Shown here: piece after piece, positions 1 through 7,235 of the stretch
Layout of the letters: each line of letters opens with the position of its first letter
Numbering within the stretch: the stretch's first letter is position 1
Assembly (NCBI GenBank): GCA_037446495.1
Contig: JBBIIL010000084.1
Coordinates: 1 to 11,808, forward strand
Length of the DNA: 11,808 nt
Direction: 5' to 3'
Origin: CAIXZV01 sp037446495
GTDB lineage: Bacteria > Chloroflexota > Limnocylindria > Limnocylindrales > CSP1-4
Notes under the pieces: model-generated
What the model was told of the DNA's origin: nothing
Database searches by the model: none
What the model saw: only the letters and a program-made list of their open reading frames with translations
Translations under genes and position numbers: made by a program

Positions 1-2
1 CT

Positions 3-50
3 TTGTTGTTCTGGCGCGCCCGGAGGGGTTCGGACGCGCACGAACAACAA
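3..50. repeat. 9-bp perfect inverted repeat forming a large hairpin
   Basis: TTGTTGTTC at 3-11 is the exact reverse complement of GAACAACAA at 42-50. Inside, GCGCG at 14-18 pairs with CGCGC at 35-39 after a 2x2 internal loop, leaving a 16-base loop. The AT-rich arms contrast with the GC-rich surroundings. The tRNA-Arg-like 3' end lies within the hairpin. It could be a bidirectional terminator, a recombination-site stem or an element end; the sequence does not decide between these. Confidence 0.45.
12..39 (-). other. tRNA-Arg 3'-end remnant (possible attachment-site-like sequence)
   Basis: Read on the minus strand, this stretch ends in CCCTCCGGGCGCGCCA. That matches the 3' T-stem, acceptor strand, discriminator and CCA of common bacterial tRNA-Arg genes, for example the E. 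coli CCG-anticodon tRNA-Arg ending CGGGCGCGCCA, recalled from memory. The preceding T-loop-like part reads TCCGAAC instead of TTCGAAT. The 5' side of the T-stem is only partly complementary, at three of five pairs. No matching 5' acceptor strand (GCGCCCG), D-arm or anticodon arm is found upstream, so this is not an intact tRNA. Such 3' fragments are often left by integration of mobile elements into tRNA genes. That origin is inference; a chance match is possible. Confidence 0.4.
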
Positions 51-216
51 GCGTGATCTTCCGCATATAGCGGGCTGTCGCCCAGATGCGTGACGCGATC
101 CCTGATGGGGGTGGCCACGCAACCTACGGCGTTCGGCCCTCAGCCCCACACTACCTACGGTTGAGATAGCCACGTAGCGCTGTGTGCGGCCCTCGCGTCT
201 TTCGAGGTCGACGGGA
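51..216. other. Non-coding left flank
   Basis: I see no credible gene in this stretch. It holds several small potential stems: CCGC-ATATA-GCGG at 61-73, GGGC-TGTC-GCCC at 72-83, the palindrome GTGGCCAC at 111-118, and CCTCG/CGAGG at 191-207. The short open frames here have no start context and no recognisable protein features. The stretch is probably downstream untranslated or intergenic DNA following the operon. Confidence 0.5.
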
Positions 217-247
217 TGCGCCGGCGGACTTGCGGTGCCGCCGCGCA
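217..247 (-). terminator. Terminator-like hairpin after the M20 gene
   Basis: TGCGC (217-221) and GGCGG (223-227) pair with CCGCC (238-242) and GCGCA (243-247). This gives a ten-pair GC-rich stem with one bulged base and a 10-base loop. It begins 19 bases past the M20 stop codon, where the end of the operon transcript is expected. No U-tract follows on the minus strand, so it is either a factor-dependent terminator or a 3'-end stabilising stem rather than a classic intrinsic terminator. Confidence 0.45.
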
Positions 248-266
248 GCAGTACTCGAGGACAGAG

Positions 267-1433
267 TCACGCAACCCCGCAGTACGCCTCGATCGTCCGC
301 TCCACGATCCCAACGCACTGGACGACCTCGCTCAGCGAGACCCATTCGTCGGGGGCATGGAAGTTGCCGCCTAACGCACCGTACGAGAGGGTGGGCACAC
401 CCGCCCCCTGCGTCAGTCCCGAGTCGCCCCAGCCGTTGACGCCCGCCGGTATCGCCGCGCGGCCGAGCACCGCCTCGACCGCGCCGGCCAGCGCCTCGTA
501 CAGTGGCTCGTGGCCGGCCGCGAGGAACGGGTCGCGGTCGATCCGGACCGCAACCTCACCGTGGAATGTCGGGTAGGTCTTCGCGACGTCGGCGAAGATC
601 GCCTCGATCTCGCGTACCCGGTCGGAGAGGTGCTCCCCGGGCTGGGTGCCGATCTCGATCCCAAGCACGCAGCTACTCGGGTAGGTCGCGTAGTCGGTCC
701 CGCCGCGGATCGTGCCGGTGTGGAAGACCGTGCGCCCGCTCAGGCCACCCGGACCGCGACCGAAGCCGGTCTCGTCGAGCGCCACGAGCCGACGGATGAC
801 CTCGGCCATATGGACGATGGCGTCGATGCCGACGTCGGGCGCCGACCCGTGGGCCGCCTTCCCGTGGACGATCACGTCGATCCAGCCGAAGCCCTGGTGT
901 TCGACGACGATCCGGCCGTTGCCCTCCGGCTCGAGGACGAGCACCGCGTCCATCCGGTGGTTTCGGAGCAGGTGTTCGGTGCCGATCGAGGCCCCTTCCT
1001 CGTCGATCGTGCAGGCGAGGACCACGTCGCCGCGCAGCCGAACCCCGCGCTCGGCGAGTGATCGGAGGGCGAGCATCCCGATGGCGCAGGAGCTCTTGTC
1101 GTCGGCCGCCCCCAGGCCGACGAGGCGATCGCCGTCGCGGGTCGGTGCGAGGGCGCGTTCGCGCCAATTCGCGTAGCCGACCGTGTCGGAGTGGGCGTTG
1201 AGGTAGAGCGTCGGTCCGCCGCCGGCCCCAGCCAGCGTGGCGAGCATGTTCGGCCGGCCCCCTTCCACGTCCTCGAGCTGCACCGTGACGCCGGGGAGGT
1301 TCCCGAGCCACTCGCCCATGTACCGGGCGACGGACGACTCGCCGGAGCCGTCCGGGATGAGCCAGGGCGTGACCGACTCGATCCGGACGAGCGCGGAGAG
1401 TAGGTCCTCGACGTGCGCGACGGTGCTTGGCAT
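267..1433 (-). CDS. M20 family metallo-hydrolase (ArgE/DapE-like amidohydrolase)
   Basis: A 388-residue cytoplasmic di-metal amidohydrolase or peptidase with no signal peptide, about the usual length for the family. The expected metal and catalytic residues are present. These are H81 and D83 (LNAHSDTVG), bridging D111 or D112 (GLGAADDKS), E145/E146 (TIDEEG), E168 (LEPEG) and the late H359 (GNFHAPDEW). H195 (KAAHGSAPD) sits in the lid/dimerisation domain at roughly 180-295. Relatives cleave N-acyl, succinyl or carbamoyl groups from amino acids, or act on small peptides; the exact substrate cannot be read from sequence. The ATG start has an ideal AAGGAGG seven bases upstream that overlaps the TAA stop of the preceding ATPase gene. 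As the last gene of a Dpp-like transporter operon, it probably hydrolyses the imported compound. Confidence 0.9.
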   Translation of the reverse strand: MPSTVAHVEDLLSALVRIESVTPWLIPDGSGESSVARYMGEWLGNLPGVTVQLEDVEGGRPNMLATLAGAGGGPTLYLNAHSDTVGYANWRERALAPTRDGDRLVGLGAADDKSSCAIGMLALRSLAERGVRLRGDVVLACTIDEEGASIGTEHLLRNHRMDAVLVLEPEGNGRIVVEHQGFGWIDVIVHGKAAHGSAPDVGIDAIVHMAEVIRRLVALDETGFGRGPGGLSGRTVFHTGTIRGGTDYATYPSSCVLGIEIGTQPGEHLSDRVREIEAIFADVAKTYPTFHGEVAVRIDRDPFLAAGHEPLYEALAGAVEAVLGRAAIPAGVNGWGDSGLTQGAGVPTLSYGALGGNFHAPDEWVSLSEVVQCVGIVERTIEAYCGVA

Positions 1434-1440
1434 GGGGAAG

Positions 1441-1447
1441 CCTCCTT
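1441..1447 (-). promoter_or_regulatory. Strong Shine-Dalgarno site of the M20 gene
   Basis: AAGGAGG on the minus strand, seven bases from the ATG at 1433. It overlaps the TAA stop codon of the upstream ATPase gene (TAAGGAGG), so the M20 gene has its own efficient initiation site despite tight packing. It fixes the start codon. Confidence 0.8.
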
Positions 1448-2525
1448 AGACGAAATGGCAGGCGGCGGGGTGGTCGGCCGCTGCGTCGAGCATGGGGTCG
1501 CTCGACTCGCAGGCGGCCGGGTTGCCGAGCTCGCGCCGGAGCCAGCAGCGCGGGTGGAACCGGCAGCCTGATGGCACGTTGATCGGCGACGGGGTCTCAC
1601 CCGTCAGGAGCAGGCGGGGATCGGCGTGCACCGGCTCCGGCACCGGGATCACCGAGACGAGCGCCTTCGTGTAGGGGTGGCGGGGCCGGCTTATGACGTC
1701 ATCGGCCGACCCGATCTCAACGACGCGACCCAGGTAGACGACGGCGATCCGGTCCGCGATGACCCAGGCAAGTGAGAGGTCGTGGGTGATGAACAGGAAC
1801 GTGAGGCCGCGCGTCTGCCGCAGCTCCAGGAGCAGCTTGAGGATCTCCGCGCGCACTGAGACATCGAGCATCGAAACCGGCTCGTCCGCCACGATGAACT
1901 CGGGATCGAGCACGAGCGACGCGGCGATCGCCACGCGTTGGCGCTGGCCGCCGGACAGGTGGTGCGGGTAGCGGCGCGCGATCTGGTCGGGAGGATGGAG
2001 CCCGGCCGAGGCGAGCGCCTCGTACACGATGCGGGTGCGCTCGGCCTCCGTCTGCGCCAGCCCGTGGATCCGCAGCGGCTCGGCGACGATCTCATAGACC
2101 GATTGCCGGGGGTCGAGCGCCTCGTATGGGTCCTGGAATACGAGCTGGATCTTCTGGCGCAGGCGTCGCAGCTCCCCGCCGCGCACACGGGCGAGGTCCT
2201 GGCTGCGGTAGAGCACCCGCCCCGAGGAGGGGTGCTCGAGCCGTGTCACCGTCCGCGCGATCGTCGTCTTGCCGCATCCCGACTCCCCGACGAGGGCAAG
2301 GATCTCGCCGGGGTAGACGGAGAATGAGACCCCGTCCACCGCCCGGACCGTGCGCTGCGGTCCCGCGAGGGCGCGCAGCCCACCGCGGACCGCGAAGCCG
2401 ACGCGGAGGTCCTCTACCCGGAGCACGGCGTCGCTGCCGCCACGGTGCGAGGACGCCCCCACAGGCGCCTCGCCACCCGTAGCGAGGGACTCGCTGAACT
2501 CGTGGGGCGCGAGCGGCTCCTTCAC
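1446..2525 (-). CDS. Dpp/Opp-type ABC transporter ATP-binding protein (DppF/OppF-like)
   Basis: A 359-residue ATPase that powers the peptide-type importer on the inner face of the membrane. It shows Walker A GESGCGKT (80-87), Q-loop FQDPYEALDPRQ (130-141), signature LSGGQRQR (190-197), Walker B IVADEP with E215, and the switch histidine H248. The C-terminal oligopeptide/dipeptide extension follows (GETPSPINVPSGCRFHPRCW, 309-328). Its four cysteines, C321, C327, C339 and C356, match the Cys cluster known in DppD/OppD-type subunits, where an iron-sulfur centre has been described. The N-terminus has about 30 extra variable residues before the domain starts. The GTG start overlaps the TGA of the upstream ATPase gene by four bases (GTGA), implying coupled translation. 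Pairing with the upstream ATPase to form a heterodimer is inferred. Confidence 0.93.
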   Translation of the reverse strand: MKEPLAPHEFSESLATGGEAPVGASSHRGGSDAVLRVEDLRVGFAVRGGLRALAGPQRTVRAVDGVSFSVYPGEILALVGESGCGKTTIARTVTRLEHPSSGRVLYRSQDLARVRGGELRRLRQKIQLVFQDPYEALDPRQSVYEIVAEPLRIHGLAQTEAERTRIVYEALASAGLHPPDQIARRYPHHLSGGQRQRVAIAASLVLDPEFIVADEPVSMLDVSVRAEILKLLLELRQTRGLTFLFITHDLSLAWVIADRIAVVYLGRVVEIGSADDVISRPRHPYTKALVSVIPVPEPVHADPRLLLTGETPSPINVPSGCRFHPRCWLRRELGNPAACESSDPMLDAAADHPAACHFV

Positions 2526-3541
2526 GGCTGGGTCCCCGGAATCGCGGGGGTCGTGCCCGCACTGCCGGTCGTACCGGCATCGTCGGTCGTGCCGGCCAGG
2601 TGGCAGGCCGCAATCTGGTTCGGCGCGACCTCACGCAGGACCGGCGTCTCGCGGCGGCAGCGCTCGACCGCGATCGGGCAGCGGTCGGCGAAGCGGCAGC
2701 CGATCGGGGGGTCGATCAGGCTCGGCGGGTACCCGGGGATCCCCGCCACGAAGGCGCGATCCCCGTGGATGTTCGGGAAGGCACGCAGGAGCGCGCGCGT
2801 GTACGGGTGCGCTGGGGCTTCGTAGACCCGGGCCACGCTGCCCACCTCGGCAAGCTTGCCGGCGTACATCACGGCGATCCGGTCGCAGGTCTCGGCGATG
2901 ACCGACAGGTCGTGCGAGATCAGGATCATCGCGAGGTCCAGGCGCTGGCGGAGCGCCCGCAGCAGGTCAAGGATCTGGGCTTGGATCATCACGTCGAGCG
3001 CGGTCACGGGCTCGTCGGCGATGACGAGCTGCGGGTGGCAGGCGAGCGCCATGGCGATCATCACCCGCTGGCGCATCCCGCCGCTCAACTCGTGGGGATA
3101 AGCCCGTCCGCGCGCGGGGGCGATTCCGACCAGGTCGAGGAGCTCATCAACGCGGGCACGCGCATCGGCGGCGGAGGTCTCGGGCTCATGGCGCCGGATC
3201 GGCTCGAGGATCTGTGCGGCCACGGACTGGACCGGGTTGAGCGCGTTCATCGCGCCCTGGAAGACGACCGAGACCCCCCGCCAGCGCACGCGCTCCATGG
3301 CCTGCTCGGAGAGCTCGAGCAGGTTCGTGCCGTCGAAGCGAATCGCACCCTCGACCGTCGCCGACTGGGGCAACAACCGCGGGATGGCGAGGGCGGCCGT
3401 GGTCTTGCCGCAGCCGGACTCGCCGGCGAGGCCGACCGCCTCGCCAGGCTCCACCGAGAGGCTGACACCGTCGACCGCGCGCACTGCCCCGTCCGCGGTG
3501 GCGTAGTGGATCCGGAGGTCCGAGATCTCGAGGAGCGCCAT
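2522..3541 (-). CDS. Dpp/Opp-type ABC transporter ATP-binding protein (DppD/OppD-like)
   Basis: A 339-residue ATPase, partner of the DppF/OppF-like subunit. It has Walker A GESGCGKT (40-47), Q-loop FQGAMNALNPVQ (94-105), signature LSGGMRQR (152-159), Walker B VIADEP with E177, and switch H210. The C-terminal peptide-transporter domain carries cysteines C282, C288, C295 and C313. The ATG at 3541 is chosen because MALLEISDLRIHY is the canonical start of the family. The frame stays open 56 codons upstream, but that translation is a shadow of the overlapping permease gene. Only two bases separate this start from the permease stop, and no clear ribosome-binding site is seen. An odd feature is a low-complexity tail after the last cysteine, with three AGTT-containing hexapeptides encoded by an 18-base tandem repeat. 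Confidence 0.93.
   Translation of the reverse strand: MALLEISDLRIHYATADGAVRAVDGVSLSVEPGEAVGLAGESGCGKTTAALAIPRLLPQSATVEGAIRFDGTNLLELSEQAMERVRWRGVSVVFQGAMNALNPVQSVAAQILEPIRRHEPETSAADARARVDELLDLVGIAPARGRAYPHELSGGMRQRVMIAMALACHPQLVIADEPVTALDVMIQAQILDLLRALRQRLDLAMILISHDLSVIAETCDRIAVMYAGKLAEVGSVARVYEAPAHPYTRALLRAFPNIHGDRAFVAGIPGYPPSLIDPPIGCRFADRCPIAVERCRRETPVLREVAPNQIAACHLAGTTDDAGTTGSAGTTPAIPGTQP
2549..2602. repeat. 18-base tandem repeat, three imperfect copies, inside the DppD-like gene
   Basis: Units begin GGTCGTGCCCGC (2549), GGTCGTACCGGC (2567) and GGTCGTGCCGGC (2585), each 18 bases long. They encode the repeated AGTT hexapeptides near the C-terminus of the ATPase. The in-frame period suggests slippage-driven length variation of a disordered tail. 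Confidence 0.6.
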
Positions 3542-3543
3542 CG

Positions 3544-4443
3544 TCAGCGGTTCCGCAGGCGCGGGTTGAGGATGCGATCGAGCGTGTAGCCGATCAGCGT
3601 GAAGGCGAGCACGACCACCACGATCCCGATCCCCGGCGGCAGCAGGTACCACCACGCCCCCCGGCCGGCGGCACCCGCCTCGAACGCGTAATGGAGCATG
3701 GTGCCCCACGAGGTGTGGACCGGGTCGCCGAGGCCAAGAAACGCGAGCGTTGCCTCGGAGAGGATGGAGCCCGCGATCACGAGCACGGTGTTCGCGAAGA
3801 CGAGCGGCAGCACGTTCGGCAGGATGTGCACGACCGCGATGCGCAGGTCGGTGGCACCCAGCGCCCGGACCCGCTCCACGAAGACGCGCTCGCGCAGGCT
3901 CAGGACCTGCGAGCGGACGATGCGGGCGGTCGACGCCCAGCTCGTGAGGCCGATGACGAGGATGATCACACCCAGGCTCTGCCCGATGATCGCGGCCAGC
4001 ACGATGATGAGCGGCAGGGTGGGCAGGACGAGGAAGAAGTCCGTCACCCGCATCATCAGGGCCCCGATCGCGCCACGGCTGTAGCCGGCACCGAGGCCGA
4101 TGACGGTGCCGGCGAGCATCGAGATCGCGGTCGCGAGCAGGCCCACGAGCAGCGAGATCTGCGCGCCAGCCAGCGTCTCGCGGAAGATGTCGCGCCCCAG
4201 CTCGTCCGTGCCCAGCCAGTGGGCGGCCGTCGGGGGCTGGAGGATGCTGGCGGCGCTCGAGCCGACCTGGGTCGGGTCGAACGGGAAGAGCGCCGGCCCG
4301 GCGACGGCGACGACCACGGTCAGGGCGAGCAGGAAGAACCCCACCCTGCCGATGGGGTCGCCCCAGGCGAGGGCCAGGTTCGCGCGAGCCGCGTTGAGGC
4401 GGCCGCTCCGCGGTGCGCCGAGCTCGGCGCTGATGGCGGTCAT
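3544..4443 (-). CDS. Dpp/Opp-type ABC transporter permease (DppC/OppC-like)
   Basis: A 299-residue inner-membrane permease. A cytosolic N-terminus is followed by a first membrane helix (about 35-54) and the DPTQ segment. Next comes the LGTDELGRDIFRETLAGAQISL block (77-98), a hallmark of DppC/OppC proteins. Helices at about 97-120, 133-155 and 157-170 follow. The EAA loop that docks on the ATPases reads ERVRALGATDLRIAVVHILP (190-209). Two last helices lie around 213-236 and 266-288, and the protein ends NPRLRNR as usual. The start is the ATG at 4443, which overlaps the TGA of the DppB-like gene (ATGA). The 52 codons open further upstream are shadow sequence from that gene. Length is normal for the family. 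Confidence 0.93.
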   Translation of the reverse strand: MTAISAELGAPRSGRLNAARANLALAWGDPIGRVGFFLLALTVVVAVAGPALFPFDPTQVGSSAASILQPPTAAHWLGTDELGRDIFRETLAGAQISLLVGLLATAISMLAGTVIGLGAGYSRGAIGALMMRVTDFFLVLPTLPLIIVLAAIIGQSLGVIILVIGLTSWASTARIVRSQVLSLRERVFVERVRALGATDLRIAVVHILPNVLPLVFANTVLVIAGSILSEATLAFLGLGDPVHTSWGTMLHYAFEAGAAGRGAWWYLLPPGIGIVVVVLAFTLIGYTLDRILNPRLRNR

Positions 4444-5414
4444 GCGTTCCGAACCCGCGGGTCGATCCACATGTACAGCAGGTCGGTCGCGAAGTTCACC
4501 AGGATCACGGTCACCGCGAAGACCAGGAAGGTGGCCTCGATGAGCGGGTAGTCGCGCCGCAGCACCGCGTCGTAGATCAGCCGGCCCATGCCCGGCCACG
4601 AGAAGACCGTCTCGACCTGGATCGCGCCCCCCACGACGAGGCCCACGTAGAGCGCACTCGTTGTGACCACCGGCAGCATCGCGTTGGGGACCCCATGCCG
4701 CCAGAGCACCTGGCGTGCGCTCAGGCCCTTGGCGCGGGCCGTGACGATGAAATCCTCGGTCAGAACGTCGATGAGCGAGCTCCGCGTGATCAGGACGAAC
4801 TGGCCGATGTCGACCAGGAGCAGCGTCAGCGACGGCAGGACGAGGTGGGAGCTGAGGTCGAGGAGCTGCGCCGGCAGTGACGAGTAGAAGACGCCCGGCG
4901 TGCCGGCACCAGAGATGGGGAAGGCGTGGAGGTAGACGCCGAGGATGAAGATCAGCATGAGGCCCGTCCAGAACGTGGGCAGGCTCCAGAAGAACAAGGA
5001 GGCCACGACCGTACCCGCGTCGGCGCGGGTGCCGCGGCGCGCGGCCGCGAAGACGCCCGCGACCACCCCGATGACGATCACGAGCACGGTGGCCATCGCC
5101 AGCAGCTCGACGGTGTTAAAGATCCGCTGGGCGAGGATGTCCGCCACCGGCTGGCGGTAGGCGAGCGACATGCCGAGGTTGCCGGTCGCGAGGTCGCGCA
5201 GGTAGATGAGGAACTGCACCGGCAGCGACTGGTCGAGGCCGAACAGCTGGCGCAGGCGGGCGATGTCCTCGGGCTGGAGGTTGCCCGCCCGCGCCAGCAG
5301 CCGGATCGGGTCGCCTGGCAGGACGTGGAACAGGTAGAAGTTGAACGTCACGACCGCGAAGAGGGTCACGAGCACCTGGACCACCTTGACCAGGAAGTAG
5401 CGCAGGCGGGGCAT
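4440..5414 (-). CDS. Dpp/Opp-type ABC transporter permease (DppB/OppB-like)
   Basis: A 324-residue inner-membrane permease, the first of the pair. It begins with the typical N-terminal helix (about 8-30) followed by HVLPGDP (30-36). A periplasmic segment contains the LRQLFGLDQSLPVQFL block (54-69) and NLGMSLAYRQPV (79-90). Helices follow near 103-124, 136-163, 190-209, 247-265 and 293-315. The EAA coupling loop reads TARAKGLSARQVLWRHGVPN (225-244), and ETVFSWPGMG (268-277) is the conserved B-type motif. It ends DPRVRNA. The ATG at 5414 lies 40 bases after the binding-protein stop, with no strong Shine-Dalgarno. The stop is shared with the next permease start in ATGA. Confidence 0.93.
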   Translation of the reverse strand: MPRLRYFLVKVVQVLVTLFAVVTFNFYLFHVLPGDPIRLLARAGNLQPEDIARLRQLFGLDQSLPVQFLIYLRDLATGNLGMSLAYRQPVADILAQRIFNTVELLAMATVLVIVIGVVAGVFAAARRGTRADAGTVVASLFFWSLPTFWTGLMLIFILGVYLHAFPISGAGTPGVFYSSLPAQLLDLSSHLVLPSLTLLLVDIGQFVLITRSSLIDVLTEDFIVTARAKGLSARQVLWRHGVPNAMLPVVTTSALYVGLVVGGAIQVETVFSWPGMGRLIYDAVLRRDYPLIEATFLVFAVTVILVNFATDLLYMWIDPRVRNA

Positions 5415-5435
5415 CTGTGGTCTCAGGTGCTCGTG

Positions 5436-5451
5436 ATCGATCGCGCTCGAT
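5436..5451 (-). other. Small hairpin in the gap after the binding-protein gene
   Basis: ATCGA (5436-5440) and TCGAT (5447-5451) can form a 5-bp stem with a 6-base loop, three bases past the binding-protein stop. Stems here are known in other ABC operons to favour higher binding-protein than permease levels. The stem is short, and that role is inference. Confidence 0.25.
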
Positions 5452-5454
5452 GGG

Positions 5455-7164
5455 TCAGTGGGCCGGTCGGATCGAGAGGTAGTTGTCCCGTGTGAAGTTG
5501 AAGATCATCCCGCCCGGGACCGGCGTCCAGTTCGTCCAGGTGTCCGTCCGATAGGCCTGCAGCTTGTCCTGGTACCACATGATCAGGTAGGCCGCGTCGT
5601 TGTAGTACATCTGCTGCATCTGGTCCGTGATCGCCTTGCGGGCAACGGGATCGAGCGTCACAGCCTGCTGTGCGTAGAGCGCGTCGTACTGCTTGTTGCA
5701 GTAGTACACGTCGTTGTTGCCGCCGATCTGGCTGCAAAGCGGGACGCCCAGCATGTACTCGGGATCAGGCACACCCGAGTCCCAGCCCCAGACGAAGATG
5801 TCCCAGTTCGGCGCGGCCGAGTTGTAGACCGTGCTGCCGAGCGTATTCGTGTCGAGGGTCTGGAAGTCGAGCTTGATCCCGACCGCCGCGGCGGCGTTCT
5901 GGAAGAGGTGGGCGGCGCAGACGTCCACGTCCGTCGTCGCGATCGCGATCAGCCGGAACTCGAGCTTGCTCCCGTCGGGGGCGCTCCGAACGCCCGAGCT
6001 GTCGCGGACCGTGTAACCGGCGGCGTCGAGGATCTGCTTCGCCTTGGCTGGGTTGTTGTTCAGCGCCTGGTCCGCCGGGATGGCCAGGTGCCAGTCGCTC
6101 AGGCCGGCCGGCACGATCGTGTCCGCGGGCTGCCCGTGACCGGCCAGGCAGAGTTGGACGAGCTGGTTGCGGTCGACCGAGTACTCGAGGGCCTGGCGCA
6201 CGACGAGCTGGCGCAGGAGCGGGTTGCCGCCCGACTTCGGGTTCGTCGAGACGTTGAAGCCGATGTGGTGGAAGGAGAACGACGGGAGCGAGACCGACGT
6301 CACGTTCGGCGCACCGGCGAGCCCGTCATACACGGTCGGCGGGACCTGCGGGATGATGTCCACCTCGCCGCTGCGGAGCGCCTGGCCCATCACATCGCCG
6401 TTGCCGTACAGGACCCAGGTGATCGAGGCGGGCGACGGCAGCGGGCTGCCCCACCACGACGGGTTTCGGGTCAGGGTCAGCGAAGCGCCCTTCTGCCACT
6501 GCGCGAACTTGTACGGGCCCGACCCGATCGGCGTGTCGTTGGCGAAGTTCTCAATCGCCTTGGCGTCCATCGACGACCAGATGTGCTTCGGGACGATCGG
6601 GACGACGAGCCCCGGGTTGAAGGCCTGGGCGGCCGAGAACGTCAAGACGACCGTCGCCGGGTCGGGTGTCGTGACCGACGTGAGGTCCGTCAGGAACTGC
6701 GCGTACTGGCCCAGCTGGTTGTCGTGAATCAGGTTGTAGGTGTAGGCGACGTCGTCTGCGGTCAGCGGCCGGCCGTCTTGCCACATCACGCCGGAGCGCA
6801 GGTGGAACGTGATCGACTTGCCATCGCTCGAGTACTCGTAGCTCGTCGCCAGCTCCGGCTCGGGCTTGAGCTGCAGGTTGTAGTCGAGCAGCTTGTCATA
6901 GACGAGCTGCAGCACTTCGACGCCCTCGGTGCTGTAGGTCGTGAGCGGGTTCATGGTGTCCGGCTCCGAGAGCCAACCCACCTTCAGCGCCTGCTGCGAG
7001 GGCGTGGCGGACGGCGCGGGCGCCGCCGCGCTACCTGAGGCGCCCGCCGCCGCGGAGGCTGCGGCGCTCGCCGGCGGAGCGGAAGTGGCCGCCGTGCCGC
7101 CGCAGGCAGCGGCCACCAGTGCGGCCGACACGCTCAGCACGAGCATCGTCCAAGGTCGTTTCAC
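5455..7164 (-). CDS. Extracellular solute-binding lipoprotein, family 5 (Dpp/Opp type)
   Basis: A 569-residue substrate-capture lipoprotein anchored to the outer face of the membrane. It has a lipoprotein signal peptide with basic residues at positions 2-3, a hydrophobic stretch and lipobox VAAAC with C21. A disordered Ala/Ser/Pro/Gly linker follows (about 24-57). The family 5 domain starts at KVGWLSEPDTMNPL and carries the signature MWQDGRPLTADDVAYTYN (127-144) and GSGPYKFAQW (214-223). Two cysteines in PLCSQIGGNNDVYYC could form a disulfide. Family members bind peptides, but also opines, nickel complexes and sugars, so the ligand is open. Start is GTG at 7164, supported by AGGAGG seven bases upstream and by the signal peptide. 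It heads the transporter block, 71 bases after the kinase stop. Confidence 0.93.
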   Translation of the reverse strand: MKRPWTMLVLSVSAALVAAACGGTAATSAPPASAAASAAAGASGSAAAPAPSATPSQQALKVGWLSEPDTMNPLTTYSTEGVEVLQLVYDKLLDYNLQLKPEPELATSYEYSSDGKSITFHLRSGVMWQDGRPLTADDVAYTYNLIHDNQLGQYAQFLTDLTSVTTPDPATVVLTFSAAQAFNPGLVVPIVPKHIWSSMDAKAIENFANDTPIGSGPYKFAQWQKGASLTLTRNPSWWGSPLPSPASITWVLYGNGDVMGQALRSGEVDIIPQVPPTVYDGLAGAPNVTSVSLPSFSFHHIGFNVSTNPKSGGNPLLRQLVVRQALEYSVDRNQLVQLCLAGHGQPADTIVPAGLSDWHLAIPADQALNNNPAKAKQILDAAGYTVRDSSGVRSAPDGSKLEFRLIAIATTDVDVCAAHLFQNAAAAVGIKLDFQTLDTNTLGSTVYNSAAPNWDIFVWGWDSGVPDPEYMLGVPLCSQIGGNNDVYYCNKQYDALYAQQAVTLDPVARKAITDQMQQMYYNDAAYLIMWYQDKLQAYRTDTWTNWTPVPGGMIFNFTRDNYLSIRPAH

Positions 7165-7171
7165 GGCAGGT

Positions 7172-7177
7172 CCTCCT
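7172..7177 (-). promoter_or_regulatory. Strong Shine-Dalgarno site of the binding-protein gene
   Basis: AGGAGG on the minus strand, within GAGAGGAGGA and seven bases from the GTG at 7164. It supports the GTG start and fits the high expression usual for binding proteins. Confidence 0.8.
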
Positions 7178-7209
7178 CTCCCGATTGCGAGGCTCGCCCC
7201 GGCCCGGCC

Positions 7210-7223
7210 GGCCGACGGCGGCC
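7210..7223 (-). other. GC-rich hairpin between kinase and binding-protein genes
   Basis: GGCCG (7210-7214) pairs with CGGCC (7219-7223) around a 4-base loop, inside the 71-base gap before the binding-protein gene and near further GGCC repeats. It may be an attenuating or RNA-processing stem that separates metabolic from transport genes. No U-tract follows. In such GC-rich DNA it could be incidental. Confidence 0.25.
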
Positions 7224-7235
7224 CCGATGGTTCCC

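Noticed and set aside
12..90. Complete tRNA gene at the left edge
   Set aside because: Only the T-arm/acceptor 3' part is recognisable. The 5' acceptor strand, D-arm and anticodon arm are missing.
111..118. Palindrome GTGGCCAC as an operator
   Set aside because: It is an isolated 8-base palindrome in GC-rich DNA with no gene start nearby, and is likely chance.
3542..3709. Longer start for the DppD-like ATPase
   Set aside because: It overlaps the permease gene in another frame and has no family similarity. MALLEISDL at 3541 is the canonical start.
4444..4599. Longer start for the DppC-like permease
   Set aside because: The extension is a shadow of the DppB-like 3' end. The ATGA overlap at 4440-4443 explains initiation.
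5458..7038. Long plus-strand open frame antisense to the binding-protein gene
   Set aside because: It is Arg/Val/Asp/His-biased with no recognisable domain. The opposite strand has a clear lipoprotein with signal peptide and strong ribosome-binding site. GC-rich coding DNA generates such frames.
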